A program made the translations under genes and the position numbers. Below are positions 11,401 through 16,527 of a stretch of 34,805 bases of DNA, one piece after another. Location of the stretch: assembly GCF_001037465.1 (NCBI RefSeq), contig NZ_LFCV01000138.1:1-34805 (forward strand), read 5' to 3'. The stretch comes from Xenorhabdus khoisanae (GTDB lineage: Bacteria > Pseudomonadota > Gammaproteobacteria > Enterobacterales > Enterobacteriaceae). Each line of letters opens with the position of its first letter. Position 1 is the stretch's first letter. The notes under the pieces are model-generated. The model made no database searches and was not told the DNA's origin. It saw only the letters and a program-made list of their open reading frames with translations.

Positions 11401-14400
11401 GGCGGTGGGTGAGCTGTATATTGGGGGGGCCGGTGTTGCCCGTGGTTATCTCAATCGTTCTGAACTGACCAGCGAATGTTTCTTGGCTGATCCGTTTAGT
11501 GATGGCACTGATGCCCGGATGTATCGCACCGGAGATTTGGTTCGCTACCTGCCGGACGGCAATCTGGTATTTGTCGGCCGTAATGACCAGCAGATTAAAA
11601 TCCGTGGTTTTCGGATTGAACCCGGGGAAATTGAAGCTAGGCTGACAGAACATTCCGCGGTACGTGAAGCGCAGGTATTAGCATTGGGTGATGGGCAGGA
11701 TAAACGTTTGGTCGCTTATGTGTTAGCAGAATCGGATGACGGATTGGCAGCGAGCCTGCGTGAGCATTTGAGTGCTCTGTTACCGGATTATATGGTGCCT
11801 GCGGCTTTCGTCTGTTTGACCGCATTCCCGCTAACCGCTAACGGCAAGTTGGATCGCCGGGCATTGCCAGCTCCGGGAGAGGAAGACTTTGCCCGTCAGA
11901 CTTATGAAGCTCCGCAAGGAGAAATAGAGACGGCGTTAGCGGCTATCTGGCGTGAGGTGTTAGGGGTTGAACAGATTAGTCGACATGATAACTTCTTCGC
12001 GTTGGGGGGCCATTCGTTGTTGGCTGCGCGGGTGATGAACCGGGTAGCCGCTTTCGGTGCTGAGCTACCGCTTGTTACCTTGTTTATGTCACCCTCTCTG
12101 GCTGCTTTTGCGGAGAGGATCTACGCACAATGTACCTACGCACAATGTAATGAGGATAGTGACAGGTTGCCTGAGATTACTCCGGTATCCCGCGATAATG
12201 CTCTGCCATTGTCGTTTAGCCAGCATCATCTGTGGTTCATCTCGCAGTTTGAAGGGGTGAGTGATACCTACCATATTCCTGTAATACAGCATTTGCGTGG
12301 TCAGTTTGATATCGATGCCTGGCAGCGGGCGCTTAATGCTCTGTTTGCTCGCCACGAAGCCTTGCGTTCTGTCTTTGTGACGGTTGATGGTCAACCCCAG
12401 GTCGGGCTATTGCCGACGGAATCCGGTTTGACCATGAAGAAATATGATCTGCGAGGCACACCTGACGCGGACGGAGAACTTAAGCGTTTGTGTATGGAGG
12501 AGTTTGGGCTATCGTTTGATCTTGCACAGGGGCCATTAATCCGCTCCAGTTTGATCCAGCTGGCAGACGATGAGTATGTATCTCTGCTGACCTTGCATCA
12601 TATTATTTTTGATGGCTGGTCTTTAGGGATACTGAAATCAGAGCTAAGTGCCCTCTATACGGCTTTTGTGACAGGTCAACCTGATCCACTACCACCTTTG
12701 ATGATTCAGTATCCTGATTATGCTGCATGGCAGCGTCAGTGGCTTTCGGTTGAACGCTTACAGTCTCAATCTGACTATTGGCGTACCATGCTGGCTGGTA
12801 CACCGGTACTGCTTGATTTACCAACCGATCGGCCACGTCCTCCTCTACAGTCGTTTATAGGGAGTTCATTGCCCATCAATCTGGATGAGGCGTTAACGAA
12901 ATCCCTCAAGCGCCTGAGTGAGCAGCAGGGGACAACGTTATTCATCACCATTCTGTCAGCCTGGGCGATGGTTCTGTCGCGCCTGTCAGGTCAGAGTGAT
13001 CTGGTTATCGGCACACCTTGTGCCGGCCGTGGGCGTCAGGAAATTGAATCCCTGGTGGGTTTCTTTGTCAATGTATTGGCCTTACGTATCGACTTATCGG
13101 GCACGCCGGATGTGACGGAATTACTTGCGCGTGTGCGGCAAACGACGTTGGCGGCACAAGATAACCAGGATCTGCCGTTTGAACAGGTGTTGAAAATTGT
13201 GCAACCGCCGCGCAGACTGGCGCATACGCCGCTGTTTCAGGTGATGTTTGCCTGGCAGAACAATGAGAAAATAGAGTGGAAATTGCCAGCGCTGGAAATT
13301 TTGCCGGTTGATCAGCTTTTTGATGTGGTCAAGTTTGATCTTGAACTTAACCTGTTTGAGGAAGACGGCAGAATTGTAGGTAGTCTGAATTATGCAACGG
13401 CCTTGTTTGATCAACAGACAATCGAACGGTATGTGGGTTATCTGCACACCGTATTGCAAGTGATGGTGGCTAACCCACAACAACCTGTCAGGGAAATTGA
13501 TATTTTGTCACCGGCGGAACGTAGGCTGTTATTGGAAACGCGGAATGCGACTGAAACAGCCTATTCTGAACAGGTGTGCATCCACCAGTTGTTTGAACAA
13601 CAGGTGGAGAAAACCCCAGATGCTACAGCGGTGACACATCAGGCGCAGATCTTCAGCTATGCGGAACTGAATGTTCAGGCTAACCGGCTGGCTCATCAGC
13701 TTATCTCTCTGGGGGTAGTGCCGGATCAGCGGGTGGCGATTTGTGTGACACGTTCGCCAGCGATGGTGGTGGCGCTATTGGCTGTACTGAAAGCGGGTGG
13801 CGCCTACGTACCACTGGACCCCGCCTATCCGGGTGATCGTCTCGCTTATATGCTGAATGATGCCGCCCCGTTAATCGTACTGGCGGATAATACCGGGCGT
13901 GCTGCTTTGGGTGAAGAAGCACTGGCGAAATTCACCGTACTTGACCCGAATACTCTGCCTGACCAGCCGGACAACAGTCAACCGGACAACAATCCGCAGG
14001 TTCCTGCGTTAACGTCACGGCATCTGGCCTATGTGATTTATACTTCCGGCTCGACCGGTACACCGAAAGGGGTGATGGTTGAACATCGTGGGCTGGTCAA
14101 CCTTATCCGGGATAAAATCAGCCAGTTTGACATTCATGCCCACAGCCGGATGCTGCAATTCGCCTCATTTGGTTTCGATGCCAGTGTCTGGGAAATCATG
14201 ATGGCATTGTGCGGTGGCGCCACTCTGGACATTCCTGCCGATACGGTTCGTCAGGACCCGCTCCGCCTTTGGCATTATCTGGAAGAACAGGCGGTGACTC
14301 ATGCCTGCCTGACACCAGCTCTGCTGGGGGATGGCGCAGATTTACCAGAGATAAACATAAGACCAACATTGATACTGGGCGGAGAAGCGCCTAGTGCGGC

Positions 14401-16162
14401 GCTAATTCAGGCACTGCATGGACGGGCCACGCTGTTCAATGCTTATGGCCCGACAGAAATCACGGTATGTGCCACCACCTGGCGTTGCCCGGCAGATTAT
14501 ACCGATACATTAATTCCTATCGGACGTCCGACAGCCAACACCTGTGTCTATCTGCTGGATGCCTGCGGCCAGCCGGTTCCATTGGGAGCGGTAGGGGAGC
14601 TGTATATTGGTGGTGACGGTGTAGCACGTGGCTATCTCAATCGCCCTGATCTGACCGCTGAACGTTTCCTGACTGACCCGTTTAGTCGGACACCGGATGC
14701 ACGGATGTACCGCACCGGGGATTTGGCCCGCTACTTGCCGGATGGCAACCTGATATTTATTGGCCGCAACGACCAGCAAGTTAAAATCCGGGGATTCCGG
14801 ATTGAACCGGGAGAGATTGAAGCCCGGCTGACGGAGTACCCGACGGTGCGTGAAGCTATCGTACTGGCTCTGGGTGATGGTCAGGATAAACGTCTGGTGG
14901 CTTATGTGGTGGCACCAGCGGAAGCTGGACTGGCTACCTGTTTGTATAGCCATCTGAGAGCACTGTTGCCTGACTACATGGTGCCGGCGGCTTTTGTCCG
15001 TCTGAACGCCTTTCCGCTGACCCCTAACGGTAAGCTGGATCGTCGGGCGCTGCCGGAACCTGATCAGAATGCCTTTGTTCATCAAGCCTATGAAGCGCCT
15101 CAGGGGGAAGTTGAGATCGCATTGGCTGCTATCTGGCGTGAATTGCTGGAGGTTGAGCAAATAGGCCGGTATGACAATTTCTTTGCGTTGGGTGGACACT
15201 CGCTGCTTGCTATGCGGATGATAAACCTTGCCGCAGGCCGTGGTTTGATGTGTACATTGAATGACCTGTTCCAATTCCCTGTGCTGGCTGAACTGGTATC
15301 AAAAATCACATTAGATCCACTGTCCCAGCCGCAAAGCAGTGCGATACCTGTGCGGCCCTTCGGAACGGAGCCACCGCTATTCTTTGTGCCCAGCGGTATG
15401 TATGATTACTCCTATGTCTTTGGATTAGCACAACATATTCAGTCTGACTATCCGATTTACGCCTTACCCTGGCCGTCCATCAATGAAGAGCCGATATCGA
15501 CTATTGAGGAGTTGGCTGCCAAAATGATCACCTTTATGAAGGCGGTTCAACCGGAAGGCCGATATCGGATCTACGGTTACTCTTCTGGTGGTGTATTGGC
15601 TTATGCCATTGCCCAGCAACTTTTGAACGCCGGTGAGACCGTCGATTTTCTGGGTTTGATTGATACGCCTGCCCCTCACTGCTTTAAGCAGCAGGTTATT
15701 AAACCAAAGCTTCATTTTCTTGTTGAACTGGCAAAACAGTCGGGCGGGGAACATGAAGAGGAGATTACGGTATTGCATCAGAGAATTGATAAACTGAATT
15801 TGGTGCAATTTATTGCTGCGGCGCAGGAACTGGAACTATATCCGGCAAATCTGCGTCCTGACTTGATCGCAAAACGCTGGGAACAGATGGTAAATTATAT
15901 GCAAATGGTCAAGGAATATGAACCACAGGCATTGGCAATAACGCTCCACCAGTTCTATGCGACAGAATCTTATCCGCAGCTCCCTTTCGTTACGGAAGAA
16001 CTATTACCTTCCTTGAGTATGGAGCCGTCGTTAGGTTGGAAGCAGGTCGTGCCTGATTCTTCACTCCGGCTAACATCTGTACCGGGCGACCACTTTAGCC
16101 TGATGGAGGATAGTGAAAATAAAACCATTTTGGCTAATACCTTAAGTATGGCGTTAAATTAA
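644..16162 (+). CDS. Five-module non-ribosomal peptide synthetase
   Basis: A 5172-residue assembly line that would activate five amino acids as aminoacyl-AMPs, load them on phosphopantetheine arms and release a pentapeptide. Domain order by residue: A1 (16-520), T1 (Ser572), dual C/E (631-1090), A2 (1096-1595), T2 (Ser1653), C (1700-2150), A3 (2153-2660), T3 (Ser2715), dual C/E (2774-3230), A4 (3233-3725), T4 (Ser3791), C (about 3840-4290), A5 (4296-4790), T5 (Ser4853), thioesterase (4900-5172). All five A domains carry YTSGSTG and all five T domains carry GGHS. Pocket residues predict Val, Val, Val, Phe-like, Phe-like. The protein begins in the short linker before A1, so module 1 is a loading module without a C domain and no lipid starter is expected. 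ATG 644 follows GAGG at 630-633. The nearest chemistry I know is the cyclic pentapeptides of Photorhabdus/Xenorhabdus, but the pocket codes do not match the GameXPeptide synthetase, so no gene name is given. Release as a ring or as a linear acid cannot be told from sequence. Confidence 0.97.
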   Translation: MKDSITGKENPLRVGLLETWNATETPYPDHIGIHQLFEQQAEKTPTATALIDETQTLSYAELNARANLLACQLIEQGICPGDHVAILLERSIELVVAQLAILKAGAVYVPVDPNVPDERKNWLINDSAAKLLLTDMQTEIPAEWGIPRFRFTGETEPIRAEEHRNPDLLGASTAPAYIMYTSGSTGIPKGVIVPHRAVVRLVINNGYADIEPSDRIAFAANPAFDASTFEVWAPLLNGAALVVIDHTTLLTPQDFVRALQAHRITVLWMSVGLFNRLAEALSPVLPQLNMLLVGGDVLDPHIIAQVLRKNPPKKLLNAYGPSEGTTFTTTYHIHGLTSDTTSIPIGRPIANTRIYLLDTDGQPVPLGMTGEIYIGGDGVACGYLNQPELTAERFLTDPFSDKPNARMYRSGDLARYLPDGNLEFLGRNDQQVKIRGFRIEPEEIEARLVEYPAIREAVVLALGEGQDKQLVAYVLTQENDGLAARLREHLSERLPDYMVPVAFVRLDEFPLTPNGKLDRRALPAPREDAFARQVYEAPLGEKEIVLATLWRELLSIEQISRHDSFFALGGHSLLGVRMIERLHSLGLTLAARNLFQCPTLSELARTLEQHQAVVVPPNVITPATTVLTPAMLPLIDLTQSEIDHIVEQVPGGIANIQDIYALSPLQDGILFHHLLAKEGDPYLLAYPMIFADRALLDRYLAAVQQVVNRHDILRTAFIWQGLSAPAQVVCRQAPLSITELTLDPADGPAGEQLAHRFDPRQYRFDLSQAPLLRFVVAQEAVAQETDGRWHVLQLQHHLIGDHTTMEVMHREVQACLAGQNDNLPVPMPFRNLVAQARLNVNQAEHTRFFTDMLADVDEPTLPFGLTEVHRDGSQVTQSHRMLSPELNNRLRQQAKRLGVSVATLCHLAWAQVLSRASGQNKVVFGTVLFGRMAAGEGVDSGMGLFINTLPLRLDMDDTPVQDSVRLAQSRLAGLLDYEHTSLAQAQRCSGVAGGTPLFSALLNYRHNEQPLIPHQVVPGIEFLGEQERTNYPLVLSVEDGGSTLGLTAQVVQPFEPDRVCGYMQQALTSLAEALEQAPETPVRDLNILPETERALLLETWNATETPYPEQLCIHQLFEQQAEKTPVATALIAGDQTLSYTELNIRANRLARQLIEQGVYPGEHVAILLERSIELVVAQLAILKAGAVYVPIDPGVPDERKNWLIKDCSAKLLLTDMRADIPADLLAIPLFRLSGEMSTIREEDRLNPDLPASSTGSAYIMYTSGSTGTPKGVVVPHRAVVRLVINNGYAETGQDDRIAFTANPAFDASTFEVWTPLLNGGALVVIDHTTLLTPQAFVQALQVHRITVLWLTVGLFNRLAAELSPVLPQINILIVGGDVLNPHVIAQVLRNSPPQQLLNGYGPSEGTTFTTTYRITEMPVGTTKLPIGRPIANTRLYLLNAYGEPVPLGAIGEIYIGGDGVACGYLNRPELTAERFLLDPFSDQPDARMYRTGDLARYLPDGNLEFFGRNDQQVKIRGFRIEPGEIETRLKEYPAVRGAAVLVLGDGQDKRLVAYIVAQADDGLINNLRAHLSAILPDYMVPAAFVRLDEFPLTPNGKLDRRALPVPGEENLARQVYEVPQGKTEMALAAIWRELLDVEQISRYDNFFALGGHSLLAMRVMNRVAALGAELPLTTLFKAPALLAFAKVVDEHLNEQNGALPVITPTPHDGALPLSFAQQRLWFLAQFEGVSDTYHIPLALRLRGQLDIHAWQQALNHLFARHEALRSVFITVNEQPQVELLLADFGLPMKKYDLRKAPEVDERLKRLCEQEAKMPFNLACGPLIRSVLIQLTDDEYIFLLTQHHIVSDGWSLGILKSELNAFYSACLNQQPDPLPPLVIQYPDYAAWQRQWLSAERVQIQSDYWRMALADAPVLLDLPTDRPRPPEQLFAGNLWPINLDAELTASLKRLSEQQGVTLFMTLLSAWSIVLSRLSGQDDLVIGTPSAGRSRQEVESLIGFFVNTLALRIDLSGEPNVTELLARVRQTALAAQEHQDLPFEQVVEIVQPPRRLAHTPLFQVMFAWQSNEIVEWRLPGLTISPVDQAFDVVKFDLELNLFEEEDRIVGYLGYSTALFDQSTIERHVGYLHTILQAMVADIQQPVGEMNILAPVERQLLLETWNATETPYPDHACIHQLFEQQVEKTPGATALIAGDQTLSYTELNIRANRLARQLIERGIYPGEHVAILLERSIELVVAQLAILKAGAVYVPIDPGVPDERKNWLIKDCSAKLLLTDMWADIPAGLLAVPLLRFSGEISPTREEDYFNPDLPASSTGSAYIMYTSGSTGTPKGVVVPHRAVVRLVINNGYAETGQDDRVAFTANPAFDASTFEVWTPLLNGGALVIIDHATLLTPQAFIPVLQTHRITVLWLTVGLFNRLAAELSPVLPQINILIVGGDVLNPHVVAQVLRNSPPQQLLNGYGPSEGTTFTTTYRITELPVGTKQLPIGRPIANTRLYLLNAYGQPVPLGATGEIYIGGDGIACGYLNRPELTAERFLVDPFSDQPDARMYRTGDLARYLPDGNLEFLGRNDQQVKIRGFRIELGEIEARLIEYPAVSEALVLASGDGQDKRLVAYVVTDNIVAKADNGLAASLREYLSDILPDYMVPAAFVRLDEFPLTPNGKLDRRALPEPDQHAFARQVYEAPQGEIENLLATIWSELLEIEQISRHDSFFALGGHSLLAVRMIERLRSMGLGISVQALFQHPTLNVLAQSLSQHCEIKVPDNGITPDTSVLTPEMLPLIDLTQDEIDCIVDQIPGGLANIQDIYALSPLQDGILFHHLLANEGDPYLLLTQQAFADRSLLDRYLAAVQQVVDRHDILRTAFIWEGLSAPAQVVCRQVPLFITELTLNPADGSISDQLAQRFDPCQHRIDLSQAPLLRFVIAQDTDGRWILLQLLHHLIGDHTTLEVMNSEVQAYLTGQGDSLSAPVPFRTLVAQVQLGISQEEHTRFFTDMLAVVDEPTLPFGLTEVHHDGSQVAESHRMLTPELNNRLRNQARRLGVSVAVLCHVAWAQVLSRTSDQKQVVFGTVLFGRMQAGEGADNGMGLFINTLPLRLDIDETPVRESVQAAHSRLAGLLAHEHASLALAQRCSGVASGTPLFNALLNYRHNTQPVTPDEIISGIEFLGAQEQTNYPFVLSVEDGGSDLGLTAQVVQPFDPERICGYMQQALESLAEALERAPETPVQMLEILPETERTLLLKTWNATETTYPDQLCIHHLFEQQVENAPDATALVYENQSISYAELNIRANRLAHQLIALGVVPDQRVAICVASSPARIVGLLAILKAGGAYVPLDPAYPGERLIHILTDAAPTILLADNTGRSVLNEQILSQHVVLDPSSSPDQPDTAQPDNNPHVAELTSGHLAYVIYTSGSTGTPKGVMVEHGGLVNLIQDKIAQFAVHSHSRMLQFASFGFDASVWEIMMALGSGASLVIPDNAIRQEPGCLWHYLEEQSVTHACLTPALLRDGADLPAITIKPTLILGGEAPSVALLQALSGRATVFNAYGPTEITVCATAWRCPSDYQGGFIPIGRPTANTRIYLLNALSQPVPLGAVGELYIGGAGVARGYLNRSELTSECFLADPFSDGTDARMYRTGDLVRYLPDGNLVFVGRNDQQIKIRGFRIEPGEIEARLTEHSAVREAQVLALGDGQDKRLVAYVLAESDDGLAASLREHLSALLPDYMVPAAFVCLTAFPLTANGKLDRRALPAPGEEDFARQTYEAPQGEIETALAAIWREVLGVEQISRHDNFFALGGHSLLAARVMNRVAAFGAELPLVTLFMSPSLAAFAERIYAQCTYAQCNEDSDRLPEITPVSRDNALPLSFSQHHLWFISQFEGVSDTYHIPVIQHLRGQFDIDAWQRALNALFARHEALRSVFVTVDGQPQVGLLPTESGLTMKKYDLRGTPDADGELKRLCMEEFGLSFDLAQGPLIRSSLIQLADDEYVSLLTLHHIIFDGWSLGILKSELSALYTAFVTGQPDPLPPLMIQYPDYAAWQRQWLSVERLQSQSDYWRTMLAGTPVLLDLPTDRPRPPLQSFIGSSLPINLDEALTKSLKRLSEQQGTTLFITILSAWAMVLSRLSGQSDLVIGTPCAGRGRQEIESLVGFFVNVLALRIDLSGTPDVTELLARVRQTTLAAQDNQDLPFEQVLKIVQPPRRLAHTPLFQVMFAWQNNEKIEWKLPALEILPVDQLFDVVKFDLELNLFEEDGRIVGSLNYATALFDQQTIERYVGYLHTVLQVMVANPQQPVREIDILSPAERRLLLETRNATETAYSEQVCIHQLFEQQVEKTPDATAVTHQAQIFSYAELNVQANRLAHQLISLGVVPDQRVAICVTRSPAMVVALLAVLKAGGAYVPLDPAYPGDRLAYMLNDAAPLIVLADNTGRAALGEEALAKFTVLDPNTLPDQPDNSQPDNNPQVPALTSRHLAYVIYTSGSTGTPKGVMVEHRGLVNLIRDKISQFDIHAHSRMLQFASFGFDASVWEIMMALCGGATLDIPADTVRQDPLRLWHYLEEQAVTHACLTPALLGDGADLPEINIRPTLILGGEAPSAALIQALHGRATLFNAYGPTEITVCATTWRCPADYTDTLIPIGRPTANTCVYLLDACGQPVPLGAVGELYIGGDGVARGYLNRPDLTAERFLTDPFSRTPDARMYRTGDLARYLPDGNLIFIGRNDQQVKIRGFRIEPGEIEARLTEYPTVREAIVLALGDGQDKRLVAYVVAPAEAGLATCLYSHLRALLPDYMVPAAFVRLNAFPLTPNGKLDRRALPEPDQNAFVHQAYEAPQGEVEIALAAIWRELLEVEQIGRYDNFFALGGHSLLAMRMINLAAGRGLMCTLNDLFQFPVLAELVSKITLDPLSQPQSSAIPVRPFGTEPPLFFVPSGMYDYSYVFGLAQHIQSDYPIYALPWPSINEEPISTIEELAAKMITFMKAVQPEGRYRIYGYSSGGVLAYAIAQQLLNAGETVDFLGLIDTPAPHCFKQQVIKPKLHFLVELAKQSGGEHEEEITVLHQRIDKLNLVQFIAAAQELELYPANLRPDLIAKRWEQMVNYMQMVKEYEPQALAITLHQFYATESYPQLPFVTEELLPSLSMEPSLGWKQVVPDSSLRLTSVPGDHFSLMEDSENKTILANTLSMALN
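2534..5730 (+). other. NRPS module 2: dual C/E-A-T, valine
   Basis: The condensation domain carries HHLLAKEGD at residues 672-680, an exact match to the HH[I/L]xxxxGD signature described for dual condensation/epimerisation domains. Its main catalytic motif is HHLIGDH at 796-802. It would epimerise the residue on T1 and then condense it. A2 pocket residues read D-A-F-W-I-G-G-T-F, the canonical valine code. The T domain serine is Ser1653, in a motif (GGHSLLAMRV) that differs from the T domains ahead of the dual domains (GGHSLL[GA]VRM). Confidence 0.85.
5741..8906 (+). other. NRPS module 3: C-A-T, valine
   Basis: The C domain opens with LPLSFAQQRLWFLAQ (from residue 1711) and has HHIVSDG at 1842-1848, typical of L-amino-acid-accepting (LCL) domains, so residue 2 should stay L. 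A3 has the same valine code as A2 (D-A-F-W-I-G-G-T-F), and the two A domains are almost identical at DNA level. A8 reads RGFRIELGEIE. The T serine is Ser2715. Confidence 0.85.
8963..12119 (+). other. NRPS module 4: dual C/E-A-T, aromatic (Phe-like)
   Basis: The second dual-type condensation domain has HHLLANEGD at residues 2815-2823 and HHLIGDH at 2934-2940, so residue 3 should become D. A4 pocket residues read D-A-W-C-I-G-A-V-C. This follows the GrsA/TycA phenylalanine pattern (D-A-W-T-I-A-A-I-C) but has Cys at position 278 and Gly at 301, so Phe is the best guess and Tyr, Trp or relaxed specificity remain possible. The T serine is Ser3791. Confidence 0.75.
12119..12148 (+). repeat. 15-bp tandem duplication inside NRPS
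   Basis: The 15-nt unit (ATCTACGCACAATGT, then ACCTACGCACAATGT) occurs twice in a row. It encodes IYAQC-TYAQC in the linker between T4 and the next condensation domain. The frame is kept, and the linker is longer than the corresponding T2-to-C linker. It looks like a recent slippage duplication in a tolerant position. Confidence 0.8.
12160..15300 (+). other. NRPS module 5: C-A-T, aromatic (Phe-like)
   Basis: The LCL-type condensation domain has HHIIFDG at residues 3985-3991. Its opening motif is altered: LPLSFSQHHLWFISQ instead of LPLSFAQQRLWFLAQ as in module 3. The A5 entry reads LLETRNATETAYS, with Arg for the Trp found in the four other modules. A5 pocket residues equal those of A4 (D-A-W-C-I-G-A-V-C). 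The carrier serine is Ser4853, followed by a T-domain tail unlike those of the other modules because it leads into the thioesterase. Confidence 0.8.
15341..16162 (+). other. NRPS type I thioesterase domain
   Basis: The C-terminal alpha/beta-hydrolase domain has a GYSSG nucleophile elbow (Ser4980), Asp5007 in LIDTPAP and His5150 in PGDHFSL, which together form the expected Ser-Asp-His triad. It would release the finished peptide by cyclisation or hydrolysis. There is a single TE domain. Confidence 0.9.
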
Positions 16163-16176
16163 CCTGATTGTTACTC

Positions 16177-16201
16177 GCGAGACCAGCAAGGCTGGTCTCG
16201 C
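16177..16201 (+). terminator. Perfect hairpin after the NRPS gene
   Basis: GCGAGACCAGC (16177-16187) and GCTGGTCTCGC (16191-16201) form a perfect 11-bp stem with an AAG loop, 15 nt after the synthetase stop codon. No clear U-tract follows (ATGTTTGGT), so it is either a weak intrinsic terminator or a 3'-end stabilising structure. Confidence 0.6.
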
Positions 16202-16322
16202 ATGTTTGGTGAGGATTAATAAAAGTATGCTCGCGCACTGGGTAAATAGTGAATACTAAATGTCAACAGCCCTAAAAATATCAATTCATATAGGGTGACA
16301 AAATAATCTGGAAAGAAATAAG

Positions 16323-16358
16323 AACGCTGCTCATTAATATGAGTGGCGTTTATTTTTA
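16323..16358 (+). terminator. Candidate rho-independent terminator
   Basis: AACGC (16323-16327) and CTCAT (16330-16334) pair with ATGAG (16339-16343) and GCGTT (16346-16350) across a TAAT loop, leaving one TG/TG internal mismatch. A T-rich stretch, TATTTTTAT, follows. It lies 160 nt after the synthetase stop and would separate that transcript from the ABC-F gene. Confidence 0.45.
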
Positions 16359-16527
16359 TCCGTTAATTAACAATTCCAATAATCATACTTAGGTACTTAA
16401 AGTATCGTTACTATTTTTTCTATTAGCAGATAATAACTTGACCTAATTTTCCTTTAACTATATAAGTTTTGCTTGAAAAAGCATCACTCTAAAATTAATG
16501 AAGATTTTTACGATGGGGACATAATAA

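Larger units (their letters stand above)
16163..16527. other. Intergenic region NRPS to ABC-F
   Basis: This 365-bp AT-rich gap holds the perfect post-NRPS hairpin and a second imperfect hairpin (both listed). The gap suggests that the ABC-F gene has its own promoter rather than being read only from the synthetase transcript. No further gene is visible. Confidence 0.5.

Noticed and set aside
14510-15274. 254-codon minus-strand frame
   Set aside because: Lies wholly inside the synthetase on the opposite strand, has no recognisable family and no ribosome site; a shadow of GC-rich codons.
644-16162. Assignment as the GameXPeptide synthetase gxpS
   Set aside because: The module number fits, but A-domain codes (three Val, two aromatic) and only two dual C/E domains do not match the Val-Leu-Phe-Leu-Leu product with three D residues.
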